A DNA stretch of 64,000 nucleotides from UMGS1491 sp944380925 (GTDB lineage: Bacteria > Bacillota > Clostridia > Oscillospirales > Acutalibacteraceae). The position numbers and the translations under genes are program-made. The notes under the pieces were generated by a model that was given only the letters and a program-made list of their open reading frames with translations, had not been told where the DNA came from and searched no databases. This document shows positions 17,114 to 26,571 of this stretch, in pieces (the first letter of the stretch is position 1; the number at the start of each line of letters is the position of its first letter). The DNA lies in NCBI GenBank assembly GCA_944380925.1, contig CALWJD010000001.1, positions 317,044-381,043 of the forward strand. The letters run 5' to 3'.

Positions 17114-18619
17114 CTAAACTTTTAAAAGTTTAAATTTTTGAGCAATATTTCCGTTTACACACCAGCATTTTATGTTTGTACCATTGTAAGTACACGCATT
17201 GTCAACGTCCATACATAATCCGTTGCATTTTGATACTAAATAATAATATCCGTTATTGGTTGGAACCAAATACCATTTTTGCGCGTCCGTGCCATTTTTG
17301 CTATATTGCCAAATATTCGTTCCGGGCTCATTGCCCCCTGCATATACATCCGTACGCTTGCCCGAACACCAAGGTTCAAGCACATATGTTCCATCACTTT
17401 GCAAAATAACATTAAATTTCTGCGCATCGGTATCATTGCGTCCCCAAAGCCTTATATTTGCGCAATCTGCCGAGGATCCTTCGGCAACATCTAAAACCAT
17501 TCCTTTTTTGAGGGCACTTTCGATAACATATGCCCCATTTTTTATTACCCGTTTTTCATAGCGCGTAGGCTTGGGGAAAAGCATATGCATTGCGATTTTA
17601 CATCTTGCGTACTCTTCTTCGGAATATTCTCTATCATTACTTTTATTTATGCAAAATGTTGCGGCGCTTAATTTTACTTGACCGGCACTGCACAAATCTA
17701 TGTATTCACATGAAACTTTTTTGAACTTTCTATGATGTTTATTATAAAAATAGCAAGAGTAAAGCACCTGGGGCTGAAGTGATTCATATTTTCGCTTATA
17801 GGATCTCAAACACGCATCGGCATGCTTATAGTTTTTATCTACAAAATCGTAAAGTTCTTTCAAATCTGTGAGGTTCTCGGCTATAGCATTATGGGTGTGA
17901 TACAAAACTGGAACATTATCTCCAAACATCTTGTAAATAAACAAATGTGTGGCATAATACTGAATCCAATAATCATTGCCGGTATCTTTGACCGTATTGT
18001 TTTTGTGTTTAAGCAAATTACGGTATGCCGACTGAGTGTAAGCTTTTTGATTTTTTCCTATGGTTGTGCTGTTTACGTATGGAACAACTTTTCCATTCGA
18101 TTCATAGAAAAAATCCGATTTTTTAAGCGGTTTACCAATAAACCAATCGTCATTCATATATATAAAATTTTCCGATACCCCAAATTTTTTAAGACGCCAA
18201 AGATTAAATTCATATGTAATTGAAGAGTGACTTGGAAACCCCAAAACGTCGCGGTCATTTATGTAAACTATTTTTTCGCTTATGGATTTAGGGCTTTTAA
18301 AATACTTTACCCTATCATTAGGCATTAAAATAAATATCTTATTAATCCAAGGCATATTTTGTAAAATTGACCTTACAGAATATCTGATTTCGCCATTTTC
18401 TTCATCTTTTTTAATTCTTGATTTTCTGGTTTTTTGTAGCTTTGGATCGGTTAAATCGACATACGTCATAACAACGTCTATGGGCTCTTTTTCAACCAGC
18501 GCTGAGTGCTTGGCCGATTTTCCCTTAGCAAAAACCAAAAAATTTGTAAATGAGCAAAAAGTAAGCATTAAAACAGTTGTCATCAATAATGCAAAAAGCT
18601 TTACCGCTTTTTTCAACAA
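17114..18619 (-). CDS. Secreted Stealth-family phosphotransferase fused to a ricin-type lectin domain
   Basis: 501 residues with a TTG start 7 bases after GAGGAG. An N-terminal signal peptide or anchor (about residues 1-31) is followed by the Stealth conserved regions: IDVVMTYVDLTDPKLQ (CR1), YSVRSILQNMPWINKIFIL with VYINDRDVLGFPSHSSITYEFNL (CR2), NFIYMNDDWFIGKPL, and YYATHLFIYKMFG with HTHNAIAENL. Family members transfer sugar-1-phosphates in capsule or teichoic-type polymers. The last 140 residues form a three-repeat ricin-B/CBM13 trefoil (AQKFNV, AQKWYLV, AQKFKLL repeats), a carbohydrate-binding module. The export signal plus lectin is unusual because known Stealth enzymes use cytoplasmic nucleotide-linked donors. 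The GT8 gene lies 29 bases upstream. Confidence 0.85.
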   Translation of the reverse strand: MLKKAVKLFALLMTTVLMLTFCSFTNFLVFAKGKSAKHSALVEKEPIDVVMTYVDLTDPKLQKTRKSRIKKDEENGEIRYSVRSILQNMPWINKIFILMPNDRVKYFKSPKSISEKIVYINDRDVLGFPSHSSITYEFNLWRLKKFGVSENFIYMNDDWFIGKPLKKSDFFYESNGKVVPYVNSTTIGKNQKAYTQSAYRNLLKHKNNTVKDTGNDYWIQYYATHLFIYKMFGDNVPVLYHTHNAIAENLTDLKELYDFVDKNYKHADACLRSYKRKYESLQPQVLYSCYFYNKHHRKFKKVSCEYIDLCSAGQVKLSAATFCINKSNDREYSEEEYARCKIAMHMLFPKPTRYEKRVIKNGAYVIESALKKGMVLDVAEGSSADCANIRLWGRNDTDAQKFNVILQSDGTYVLEPWCSGKRTDVYAGGNEPGTNIWQYSKNGTDAQKWYLVPTNNGYYYLVSKCNGLCMDVDNACTYNGTNIKCWCVNGNIAQKFKLLKV

Positions 18620-18648
18620 AAACCACTCCTCAAAATACTTATAAAATT

Positions 18649-19617
18649 TTAAAAAATACGATATTTACTGTATATTTCCTCATAGCAATCCGTTTTCCGA
18701 GCGTATTCCCACCAAGCGTCCGCAAAACTGCAGCCCGCGTCTTTCCAAGGCTTATTTACACAACAATGCAGAACAACAAGATTATTAAAAGCATCATCCA
18801 TATCTTTATATGTATATTTGTTTTTTGACGTTAATCTATCAACATAATCATACATCTTTCGTCCGGTTTTTTCAAAATTAAACATGCCGAATTTTGGCGG
18901 TAAAATACCAATTTTTCCGTAACAAACCGCATTAATAACCGTTTGGTCATGTTGCGCCAATTTATCATTATACCGACTTATAAAATTTTTAAATTTTAAA
19001 GTCATATTATCTTCACGCAATTTTTTAAGATTTACAACCATAACACCATCACAAACATACTCATTGTCACTAAGGCCAAACTCACTTAGCTGGGGTCTCT
19101 GTCTATCATCAAGAAATGCCAGATAATAATTATCACCGGTATCTAAATCATACATTTCGTTTAAATCGCCAAAAATCAAAGTGTCCCCGTCTATCCAAAG
19201 CATTTTATCAAGCTTTGGAAAAAGCTCCGAAAGCGAAAGCCTATAATATGCAGGCGTTGTGATATGTCCGCTCTCTACCGCATCGGCGTACTCTTTTTTC
19301 ATATCTATAAGCTTAATATTGCAATTTTTATATTTTACCCCGAGAGAGCGAAGCTTCTCCTTGCCGTCATCAGAAAAATTTTCGGGGTGCATTATGTATA
19401 GATTATATACGGTACCTTTTTTTGCGTTTTCCATCATGGAAGTTATAGAAACTATGGTAGGATAAAGATACCCATCGTCAAGAGCCATGGCAATTGGCAC
19501 CGTTTTTTCTCTCCTTGAACTTGAAGATCTCCACAGGAAAAACGACATAATAAGCAAAAATATCAAAAAAAACGCAAAAAATAAAAGCTTAAAAACCTTC
19601 GATCGATTTATGTGCAC
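18649..19617 (-). CDS. Membrane-anchored glycosyltransferase family 8 protein
   Basis: 322 residues with a GTG start 8 bases after AAGGGG. One hydrophobic segment (about residues 9-30) precedes a GT8 catalytic domain: IAMALDDGYLYPTIVSITSMM, the metal-binding LWIDGDTLIFGDL (DxD motif), DGVMVVNLKKLR, and AQHDQTVINAVCYGKIGILPPKFG. The terminal HCCVNKPWKDAG matches the GT8 HxxGxxKPW block. GT8 enzymes retain the anomeric configuration and often use UDP-glucose or UDP-galactose. Basic residues flank both sides of the anchor, so its orientation is unclear. It is upstream of the Stealth-lectin gene and probably co-transcribed with it, so both may act on one surface glycan. Confidence 0.9.
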   Translation of the reverse strand: MHINRSKVFKLLFFAFFLIFLLIMSFFLWRSSSSRREKTVPIAMALDDGYLYPTIVSITSMMENAKKGTVYNLYIMHPENFSDDGKEKLRSLGVKYKNCNIKLIDMKKEYADAVESGHITTPAYYRLSLSELFPKLDKMLWIDGDTLIFGDLNEMYDLDTGDNYYLAFLDDRQRPQLSEFGLSDNEYVCDGVMVVNLKKLREDNMTLKFKNFISRYNDKLAQHDQTVINAVCYGKIGILPPKFGMFNFEKTGRKMYDYVDRLTSKNKYTYKDMDDAFNNLVVLHCCVNKPWKDAGCSFADAWWEYARKTDCYEEIYSKYRIF

Positions 19618-19668
19618 TACGAAATCCCCTTTGTTTTTACACTATTTTACAAAGTTTTATAATATATA

Positions 19669-19696
19669 AGTATATAAATTCCACTTACGATGTCAA
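19669..19696 (-). promoter_or_regulatory. Promoter of the GT8-Stealth pair
   Basis: On the minus strand TTGACA (19696-19691) and TATACT (19674-19669) are separated by 16 bases, about 50 bases before the GTG start of the GT8 gene. Confidence 0.75.
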
Positions 19697-19743
19697 TTAA
19701 CGTTTACTCATAAATATTTTTAAAATTATATAAAAACAGCACA

Positions 19744-19775
19744 AAAACCGCCCATATCTATATATGAACGGTTTT
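19744..19775 (-). terminator. Intrinsic terminator after htrA
   Basis: On the minus strand AAAACCG...CGGTTTT with an inner ATAT pairing forms a stem followed by TTGTGCTGTTTTTAT. It lies 20 bases after the htrA stop. Confidence 0.75.
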
Positions 19776-19794
19776 AATATGCAAATTTTTATAA

Positions 19795-21228
19795 CTACCG
19801 ACCTGCCGTTTGTTTGGTCATCTCCTGGGTTTCGCCTTTATCTTCAAGCAAAGTCACAGTTACGTCAAAAGATTTCGAATCAAACTTATTGGTAGACGTT
19901 CTATAAATCGCAAGTTTTACATTTTCACCAGGTTTGTGGCTATAAAGTTCAGCATAAAATGCATCTAGATTTGTAAAATTAACGTCATTGATCTTTGTAA
20001 TTATGTCGCCTCTTTGTACTCCCGCCGAGATCAAATTACTATCTTTACTCATTTCAGAAATAATAACGCCAACAGGCACATTATACATCTGAGCTTCATA
20101 ATTGCTGACCATTTTTCCGCTTATGCCAAGCCTTACTCTTCCCGAAACATAGCCTTTATCTATTATGTCATCAACTACAGTTTTTATGGTATTACTCGGT
20201 ATTGCAAACCCCATGCCCTCACAATGTGCGGCGGCAATTTTGGAAGAATTCATTCCTATTACTTGACCATACATATTAATAAGCGGTCCGCCCGAATTGC
20301 CCGGATTTATTGCCGCATCAGTTTGTATATATTTTACCAAACTATTGCTTGAGCCATTTGAGCAACGATTTATTGCGGAAACTATGCCTCGAGTCAGTGA
20401 ACTTGCAAAATTAAGCCCCAATGGATTACCCAAAGCAAGCGCCGATGACCCGACTTTTACTTCATCGGAATTGCCAAAAGTTGCAGCTTTAAGGCCGCTT
20501 TTTTCCGCTTTTATTACGGCAATATCGGTTTTGCTATCAAACCCTATAACTTTTCCGGGGAATTCTTCCTTAGTATTCAAAACTATTTTAATATTGTTCT
20601 GCACTGAATTTCCCACAACGTGTGCATTGGTAACTATAAATCCCTTTTCGTTTATAATTATACCTGAACCTTGACTTGCGGGCTCCGAAATAATATCTGC
20701 TTTTGGGTCATATACAACTACGCCGACCACGCAAGGCGACAATTTTTCGTATATCGTTTCAGCAGAAAGCTCACGGTCATCGGTAGGCTTCGGCTCAAAC
20801 TTTATTTCAGATTCGCCCTTATTATGCCCCTCTACTTCATGTGTGTTTGTTTGAGATGAGGAGGTAGAGCCAAATAAAGAACCAAAATTTAAATTTTTGG
20901 AAGAATATATAACATATGTAAGCAGCAAGAACACCAGAACCGAAAGTATGGCAACCGCTACTTTTAAATTCTTTTTGGACCTATTCATTTCACTTTGCGA
21001 ATAGCGTTTATCATACTCGTCATCTTCCAATACATCATCGGTTGTATCATCGTCCCAATTGTGGGTGCCATCTTCATAAACATCTTCATACGTTTTTTCT
21101 TGAGTAGGATAGGTATAATCTTCTTCGTAATTTTCTTTATTTTGAAACCCGTTATCCTCAGTGCCCACTTCGCTAAATTCATCATTATTATAAAAATCTT
21201 CATGCTCATTTTCAAACTTATCATCCAT
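19795..21228 (-). CDS. htrA: HtrA/DegP-type membrane-anchored serine protease
   Basis: 477 residues. A long acidic cytoplasmic N-terminus (residues 1-85, mostly Asp and Glu) is followed by one membrane segment (about 88-108) and an external S1C protease domain. The triad is visible: His in VTNAHVVGN (about 202), Asp in KTDIAVIK, Ser in NPGNSGGPL (about 312). One PDZ domain follows (about 370-465; VGVIISEMSKDSNLISAGVQRGDIITKIN). It handles misfolded proteins at the cell surface. The ftsH gene upstream on the same strand makes this a proteolysis pair. Confidence 0.93.
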   Translation of the reverse strand: MDDKFENEHEDFYNNDEFSEVGTEDNGFQNKENYEEDYTYPTQEKTYEDVYEDGTHNWDDDTTDDVLEDDEYDKRYSQSEMNRSKKNLKVAVAILSVLVFLLLTYVIYSSKNLNFGSLFGSTSSSQTNTHEVEGHNKGESEIKFEPKPTDDRELSAETIYEKLSPCVVGVVVYDPKADIISEPASQGSGIIINEKGFIVTNAHVVGNSVQNNIKIVLNTKEEFPGKVIGFDSKTDIAVIKAEKSGLKAATFGNSDEVKVGSSALALGNPLGLNFASSLTRGIVSAINRCSNGSSNSLVKYIQTDAAINPGNSGGPLINMYGQVIGMNSSKIAAAHCEGMGFAIPSNTIKTVVDDIIDKGYVSGRVRLGISGKMVSNYEAQMYNVPVGVIISEMSKDSNLISAGVQRGDIITKINDVNFTNLDAFYAELYSHKPGENVKLAIYRTSTNKFDSKSFDVTVTLLEDKGETQEMTKQTAGR

Positions 21229-21269
21229 AACTATACACCTCTGTAAATATTCCGTTCATAAGTATGTTG

Positions 21270-23195
21270 CTATTTTTCCAAATTATCGGCCTCGGTTGCT
21301 TCTGTGCTGATATCATTGTTAATATCATCGTCCTGCTCTTCTTCTTGCTCAACAAATTCGCCTTTCATAACAAGTTCAAACGTTTCGGCGCTCATCTTCT
21401 CGTGTTCGATTAGATAATTTGCAACTTCATGGAGTTTATCTATATTTTCTCTTATAACTTTTTCAGCTTTATCGGAACATTCGGTGATTATCCTACGAAT
21501 TTCATCATCAATTTTGCAAGCCGTGGATTCGGAATAATCCTTGACATGACCCATATCACGGCCTATAAACACTTCATCATCTCCGGAGCCGTAAATCACA
21601 GGGCCTACTATCTCACTCATACCGTATCTTGTAACCATCGATTTTGCGGTCTTTGTAGCGCTTTTCAAATCACCGTAAACGCCCGCCGTGGTGTCTTTAA
21701 AGATAATCCTTTCCGCCGCCATTCCACCAAGAGAAACGGCAATTGAGGTCAGCATCTTGCTCTTGGAAGGATAATTATCCTCTTTTTCAGGCAAATAAAG
21801 TGTATATCCTCCGGCACCGCCACGAGGTATTGTTGAAATTTCCTGCACTTTATTTTTTTTATCGCAGAAATAACCGACAATTGCGTGTCCTGCCTCGTGA
21901 TATGCGGTTTCTCTTCTTTCTTCTTCGGTAATTATCTTAGATTTCTTTTCAGTACCAATCGAAACCTTTACGGTTGCTTCTTCCACCTCAGCTTTTGTTA
22001 TGGCCGAAAGCTTTCTTTTGGCAGCTAAAATAGCTGACTCATTCATTAAGTTTTCAAGATCCGCTCCGGTAAAACCGATTGTTGTCTTTGCTATGTTTTT
22101 AAGGTTAACGTCTGCAGCCAACGGCTTACCTTTGGAATGCACTTTTAAAATTTCTTCACGGCCCTTTGAGTCGGGGTATCCTACAACCACTTTCCTATCA
22201 AATCTTCCCGGGCGTGTTAACGCATGATCAAGAATATCCGCCCTATTAGTAGCCGCAATAACTATTATTCCTTCATTTACGCCAAAACCATCCATTTCCA
22301 CAAGGAGTTGGTTAAGCGTCTGTTCTCTTTCGTCATGTCCTCCGCCAAGGCCTGCCCCTCTTTGGCGGCCTACGGCATCAATCTCATCTATAAATATTAC
22401 GCATGGCAAATTTTTCTTTGCTTGAGCAAAAAGATCCCTGACTCTTGACGCTCCAACGCCAACAAACATTTCCACAAAATCCGAACCGGACATCGAAAAA
22501 AACGGAACCCCCGCTTCTCCTGCCACAGCTCTTGCCAACAAAGTTTTTCCCGTTCCGGGAGGGCCGACCAATAAAACGCCCTTTGGTATTCTTGCTCCTA
22601 AATTCAAATATTTCTGTGGTTTTTTAAGAAAATCAACAATTTCCGCAAGTTCCTCTTTTTCTTCGTCCGCTCCCGCAACATCGGCAAATACTGCTTTTCG
22701 TTTTTCTTCCGCCAAATTCTTTGCTTTTGCCTTTCCAAATCCCATTTGCCGCTCCGGATCATTCATAATGGAAACTTTTCTTAAAAACAGCCACATAACA
22801 AATCCAAGAGCCAAAATAGGCAGAAAAACAGACGCCAATACGCCCAAAATCCACGACATATCATTGCCTTTAATAAGGTTATAAACCATCGGGGCATCGG
22901 GGTTTTCATTATTATATTCCGTAATATAATCTTTTATATCCGTATAAATCAAATTAACGCTCGGCGCTGTATAATAAACTGTTTCTCCGCTTTTTAAAGT
23001 TATTTCCATATCACCGGAACTTAAATTCATTTCGTATTTGGTTACCTGATGATTTTTAAAACTATTTACTATCTCAGAATAATTATATGTTTTGGAAGGC
23101 GTCATAAAGCTCGTTGCCGCGTGAATACCCAATACAATCATTACCAAAACAAGAAAAGCAATTATATTTTTTGTCTGCCTATATCTGTTATCCAC
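21270..23195 (-). CDS. ftsH: ATP-dependent zinc metalloprotease FtsH
   Basis: 641 residues. Two membrane segments (about 9-30 and 112-134) flank an external domain. The AAA module has GPPGTGKTLLARAVAGEAG (Walker A), IFIDEIDAVGRQRG (Walker B) and TNRADILDHALTRPGRFDR (second region of homology). The zinc site HEAGH is near residue 434. The acidic tail is rich in Glu and Asp. It degrades membrane proteins and unstable regulators. The tilS-hpt-ftsH order is the standard one in Bacillota. Confidence 0.98.
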   Translation of the reverse strand: MDNRYRQTKNIIAFLVLVMIVLGIHAATSFMTPSKTYNYSEIVNSFKNHQVTKYEMNLSSGDMEITLKSGETVYYTAPSVNLIYTDIKDYITEYNNENPDAPMVYNLIKGNDMSWILGVLASVFLPILALGFVMWLFLRKVSIMNDPERQMGFGKAKAKNLAEEKRKAVFADVAGADEEKEELAEIVDFLKKPQKYLNLGARIPKGVLLVGPPGTGKTLLARAVAGEAGVPFFSMSGSDFVEMFVGVGASRVRDLFAQAKKNLPCVIFIDEIDAVGRQRGAGLGGGHDEREQTLNQLLVEMDGFGVNEGIIVIAATNRADILDHALTRPGRFDRKVVVGYPDSKGREEILKVHSKGKPLAADVNLKNIAKTTIGFTGADLENLMNESAILAAKRKLSAITKAEVEEATVKVSIGTEKKSKIITEEERRETAYHEAGHAIVGYFCDKKNKVQEISTIPRGGAGGYTLYLPEKEDNYPSKSKMLTSIAVSLGGMAAERIIFKDTTAGVYGDLKSATKTAKSMVTRYGMSEIVGPVIYGSGDDEVFIGRDMGHVKDYSESTACKIDDEIRRIITECSDKAEKVIRENIDKLHEVANYLIEHEKMSAETFELVMKGEFVEQEEEQDDDINNDISTEATEADNLEK

Positions 23196-23227
23196 TTTTA
23201 AAACTCACTCCTACTCTTTAGAAAATT

Positions 23228-23767
23228 TTATTCGGCATATTTTGAATCAAGAACCCCCACAAAAGGCAAGTTCCTATATCTTTCATTGTAATCAAAGCCA
23301 TAACCTATAACAAATTTATCTTTTGGAATTTTTGCTCCAACGTAATCTGCTTGTATACTCTTTATTTTTCTTGATTCGGGCTTATCAAGTAAGGTGCATA
23401 TTTTAAGACTATTTGGATTGCGTTCTTTTAATAATTTAACAACATAATCGAGCGTAAAACCGCTTTCAAGAATGTCCTCAATAATTAAAACGTCCCAACC
23501 GGCTATATCGTTTCTCAAATCCTTGTTTATCTTAACTGTTCCGCTCGTTTGCGTGCCGACATAGCTGCTCGCTTCCATAAAATCGATATTACAGGGAATT
23601 TTTATTTCTCTGATAAGATCAGCCATAAACAATATGGCGCCCTTGAGCATTCCAATAAGCACCAATTTTCTGCCCTCATAATCTTTGCTTATTTGCTCAC
23701 CTAACCTTTTGCAAATTGCTTTAAGATCTTCTTCGTTAAAAAGAATTTCCTCAACAAAATCCATCAT
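23228..23767 (-). CDS. hpt: Hypoxanthine phosphoribosyltransferase
   Basis: 179 residues of the purine salvage enzyme that joins hypoxanthine or guanine to PRPP. VLIGMLKGAILFMADLIREI and the PRPP loop VLIIEDILESGFTLDYV are visible. In most members the loop reads EDIIDTG; here the Asp that acts as general base is Glu (EDILESG), a conservative but uncommon change. The C-terminal KDKFVIGYGFDYNERYRNLPFVGVL matches the family. It directly abuts tilS and precedes ftsH. Confidence 0.95.
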   Translation of the reverse strand: MMDFVEEILFNEEDLKAICKRLGEQISKDYEGRKLVLIGMLKGAILFMADLIREIKIPCNIDFMEASSYVGTQTSGTVKINKDLRNDIAGWDVLIIEDILESGFTLDYVVKLLKERNPNSLKICTLLDKPESRKIKSIQADYVGAKIPKDKFVIGYGFDYNERYRNLPFVGVLDSKYAE

Positions 23768-25165
23768 CTAATTTATCTCCTTATAAATAATCGCAACTTT
23801 TTTTGTTCCCTCGCTTGATGAATATCCTTTGGAAACCCCCACACCATCTATCCATAATACTTCATCTTTATGTGCTATAAGAGGCACTTTATCTCTTATA
23901 TTTTCGGGAATTTTTAATTCATTCATTAATTTTTTTACGGTTTTTGTAATATTACGGTTAGAAAAACAAAATCTATCCCCCACTTTGCGATTTCTTATTA
24001 CTGCGCCGCAGGGAATTTTTTCAAAATCCAAAATATTCTTAGCACAAAACCTATTTTTTTCTTTCAAATATTCTGAAATAGGCTCAACCTTTATTATGAT
24101 ATTTGTTTTTATCTCTGTCAAGAATACTTTTTCGGAAAATGGATATTCCCACACCGATTTATCCTCTGTTTTATTCCTCTTTTTCACCTTTAGAATATTA
24201 TTTTTGCAAGCTATCTTTAGATTATTCGGCAAATTAACCTCAAGGCCACCTTCTAAAAGCGACTTTGTAAGTTCTATATACCGACCACGCACCAGATTTT
24301 TAACATTACCACCTATAATTTTAGCTATGACTCTATCTTTTATTGCTGCGGGCAAATTCTTTATTTTTTCTGCATCAAATTCGTTTTCGTTTTCAAGCTT
24401 TACCGTACTTAATTTTTCTTCTGCCAAGGAATTCAAATATTTCTCGTCTTGATTGAAAAAGACCAAGCTTTTTTCGAGCGTATTTTCGAAGTTTTTATTA
24501 ATTTTTTTAAGATTTGGAATTATATCAAGGCGAATTTTATTTCTGGTATAATCTCTTTGAAAATTTGTACTGTCATTTACATAATTTAAATTATTAACTC
24601 TGCAGTATTCTTCTACGTCCTCCCTCGTAATCCCAATAAGAGGGCGGATAATATTATCTCGCACAGGCGGAATTCCGCAAAGCCCCTTTAAAGAAGTGCC
24701 CCTTGCAAGATTAAAAATTAAAGTTTCACAGCTATCAGAAAGAGTATGTGCCGTTGCTATTTTTGAAATAGCATTATAAGAATTATCTTTTGCAATCATA
24801 TCAAATATCTCATATCTTGCTTTTCTTCCTGCCTCTTCAAGCCCAATTTTATTACTTTCGGCAAGTTTAAAAACATCAATTTTCTTAACCGTTAATTTTA
24901 TCCCATGCTCCTTACAAAACTTTTTTACAAAATGCTCATCACGCTCTGCTTCTTTCCCGCGCAATCCATGGTTTACGTGAACGGCTTCTACCTTAAATTT
25001 CTTATTTTTTTCGCTTGCAAAAAAATATAAAAAATGCAAAAGAGTAACTGAATCCGCACCTCCCGAAACACCGACGATCACCCTTTGCACATCTTTTAAC
25101 ATACCATAAGTCTTTATAGTTTCGTTTACATTACTTAAAATCTCATCATAAGACTTAGTACTCAC
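23768..25165 (-). CDS. tilS: tRNA(Ile)-lysidine synthase TilS
   Basis: 465 residues. It converts C34 of tRNA-Ile(CAU) to lysidine so that the tRNA reads AUA. The PP-loop VGVSGGADSVTLLHFL is at the N-terminus, followed by VHVNHGLRGKEAERDE, TAHTLSDSCET and the NPL-type RNLARGTS-like block (LIFNLARGTSLKGLCGIPPVR). The substrate-binding C-terminal domain has the IRNRKVGDRF region. It overlaps the end of dnaB by 11 bases and abuts hpt. Confidence 0.96.
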   Translation of the reverse strand: MSTKSYDEILSNVNETIKTYGMLKDVQRVIVGVSGGADSVTLLHFLYFFASEKNKKFKVEAVHVNHGLRGKEAERDEHFVKKFCKEHGIKLTVKKIDVFKLAESNKIGLEEAGRKARYEIFDMIAKDNSYNAISKIATAHTLSDSCETLIFNLARGTSLKGLCGIPPVRDNIIRPLIGITREDVEEYCRVNNLNYVNDSTNFQRDYTRNKIRLDIIPNLKKINKNFENTLEKSLVFFNQDEKYLNSLAEEKLSTVKLENENEFDAEKIKNLPAAIKDRVIAKIIGGNVKNLVRGRYIELTKSLLEGGLEVNLPNNLKIACKNNILKVKKRNKTEDKSVWEYPFSEKVFLTEIKTNIIIKVEPISEYLKEKNRFCAKNILDFEKIPCGAVIRNRKVGDRFCFSNRNITKTVKKLMNELKIPENIRDKVPLIAHKDEVLWIDGVGVSKGYSSSEGTKKVAIIYKEIN

Positions 25166-26525
25166 TGCGCCTTACCTCCTGCGCCGTAAAACGCATAAAC
25201 TCACCTTGCCAATGAAGCGGCACGGAACGAGTTTCACCGTGTCTATTTTTGGCAACAATACATTCTCCGCTATTTTTATCTTGGTTTTCGTCAATCTCTC
25301 CGGATTCATAATATCCTTCACGATACAAAAATAAAACTATATCTGCGTCTTGCTCAATAGAACCCGAATCTCTTAAATCTGAAAGCACGGGTTTATGATC
25401 GGCTCGCTGCTCACTTGCCCTTGAAAGCTGTGAAAGCGTTAAAACCGGAACATCAAGCTCTTTTGCCATAATTTTTAAATTTCTGGTAATTTCCGAAATT
25501 TCTTGAACTCTGTTATCAATTCTCCTGGCGCTGGACATCAGCTGCAGATAATCTATTATTACCAAATCGAAATTTCCCAGCCGCCTAATCTTTGCCTTCA
25601 TTTCGGGAATCGTAATTCCGGGAGTATCATCTATATATATTGGAGATTTTGAAACCAAATCCCCGGCTTCAATCAAGCGTTCCCACTCTTTATCGCTCAG
25701 TTTCCCCATTCTTAAATTCTGACCGGGAATTTGCCCTTTAGTTGAAAGTATTCTGGAAACAAGCTGCTCTTTGGACATTTCGAGTGAGAAAAATGCCACT
25801 TTCTTTTCTTTATTGATTGCAACGTTTTCGGCAATATTTAAGGCAAAACTCGTTTTTCCCATACCCGGTCTTGCCGCCAAAAGAATAAGATCACTTTTGT
25901 TAAGCCCCATTATTACTCTATCTAAATCTTTGATACCTGTGGGCACACCCAAATATTCATCCGCATTTTGGGAATTAATCATATCCAATCGGTCAAAAGC
26001 TTGCACAACTATCTCATTTACTTTTTGAAGCCCACGAACGTCTTTTCCTCTGCGAATATCAAATATTTTTTGCTCGGCAGAGTTTAAAAGTTCGGTTGCA
26101 TCTACCTCTCCGCCGGACGCATCATCAATAATTTCTTTTGCCGTATCTACCAAAACTCTTACATTATATTTATCCCTTACTATATCGGCATAAAACTCAA
26201 CATTCGAAACAGTAGGGACAATTTGCGCAAGTTTTAAAAGATACTCTTTAAAATGTGAATGATCAAGTTCATCATTAGTTTTTATTTTATCGAGTACCGT
26301 TATATAATCTATCGGCATGCCAATTGTAAACATATCAAGCATAGTAGAATAAATAATTTTGTGGTTGGCAAGATAAAAATAATCGGCGTGGACTAAAATA
26401 TCGGCAACTTTATTCATGCATGCAGAATCTATCAGTATAGACCCCAAAACAGATTGCTCCGCTTCCAAGCTATACTGCAATTTCCCCGCACCTATTGATG
26501 CTCCAAAATCGTTATTTGCCTCCAT
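25155..26525 (-). CDS. dnaB: Replicative DNA helicase DnaB
   Basis: 456 residues, the hexameric replication fork helicase (called DnaC in Bacillus). The N-terminal domain starts LEAEQSVLGSILID. The RecA-like domain has AARPGMGKTSFALN (Walker A), VAFFSLEMSKEQLVSRIL, LVIIDYLQLM (Walker B) and LSQLSRASEQRADHKP, ending with KNRHGETRSVPLHW. No intein is present. The rplI and gdpP-like genes, usual upstream neighbours, lie about 2.4 kb further upstream, separated by accessory genes and tdk. Confidence 0.97.
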   Translation of the reverse strand: MEANNDFGASIGAGKLQYSLEAEQSVLGSILIDSACMNKVADILVHADYFYLANHKIIYSTMLDMFTIGMPIDYITVLDKIKTNDELDHSHFKEYLLKLAQIVPTVSNVEFYADIVRDKYNVRVLVDTAKEIIDDASGGEVDATELLNSAEQKIFDIRRGKDVRGLQKVNEIVVQAFDRLDMINSQNADEYLGVPTGIKDLDRVIMGLNKSDLILLAARPGMGKTSFALNIAENVAINKEKKVAFFSLEMSKEQLVSRILSTKGQIPGQNLRMGKLSDKEWERLIEAGDLVSKSPIYIDDTPGITIPEMKAKIRRLGNFDLVIIDYLQLMSSARRIDNRVQEISEITRNLKIMAKELDVPVLTLSQLSRASEQRADHKPVLSDLRDSGSIEQDADIVLFLYREGYYESGEIDENQDKNSGECIVAKNRHGETRSVPLHWQGEFMRFTAQEVRRSEY

Positions 26526-26571
26526 TTACTTCCTCCGCCTTATTTAAAACATATTCTAAATTTTAAATCAA

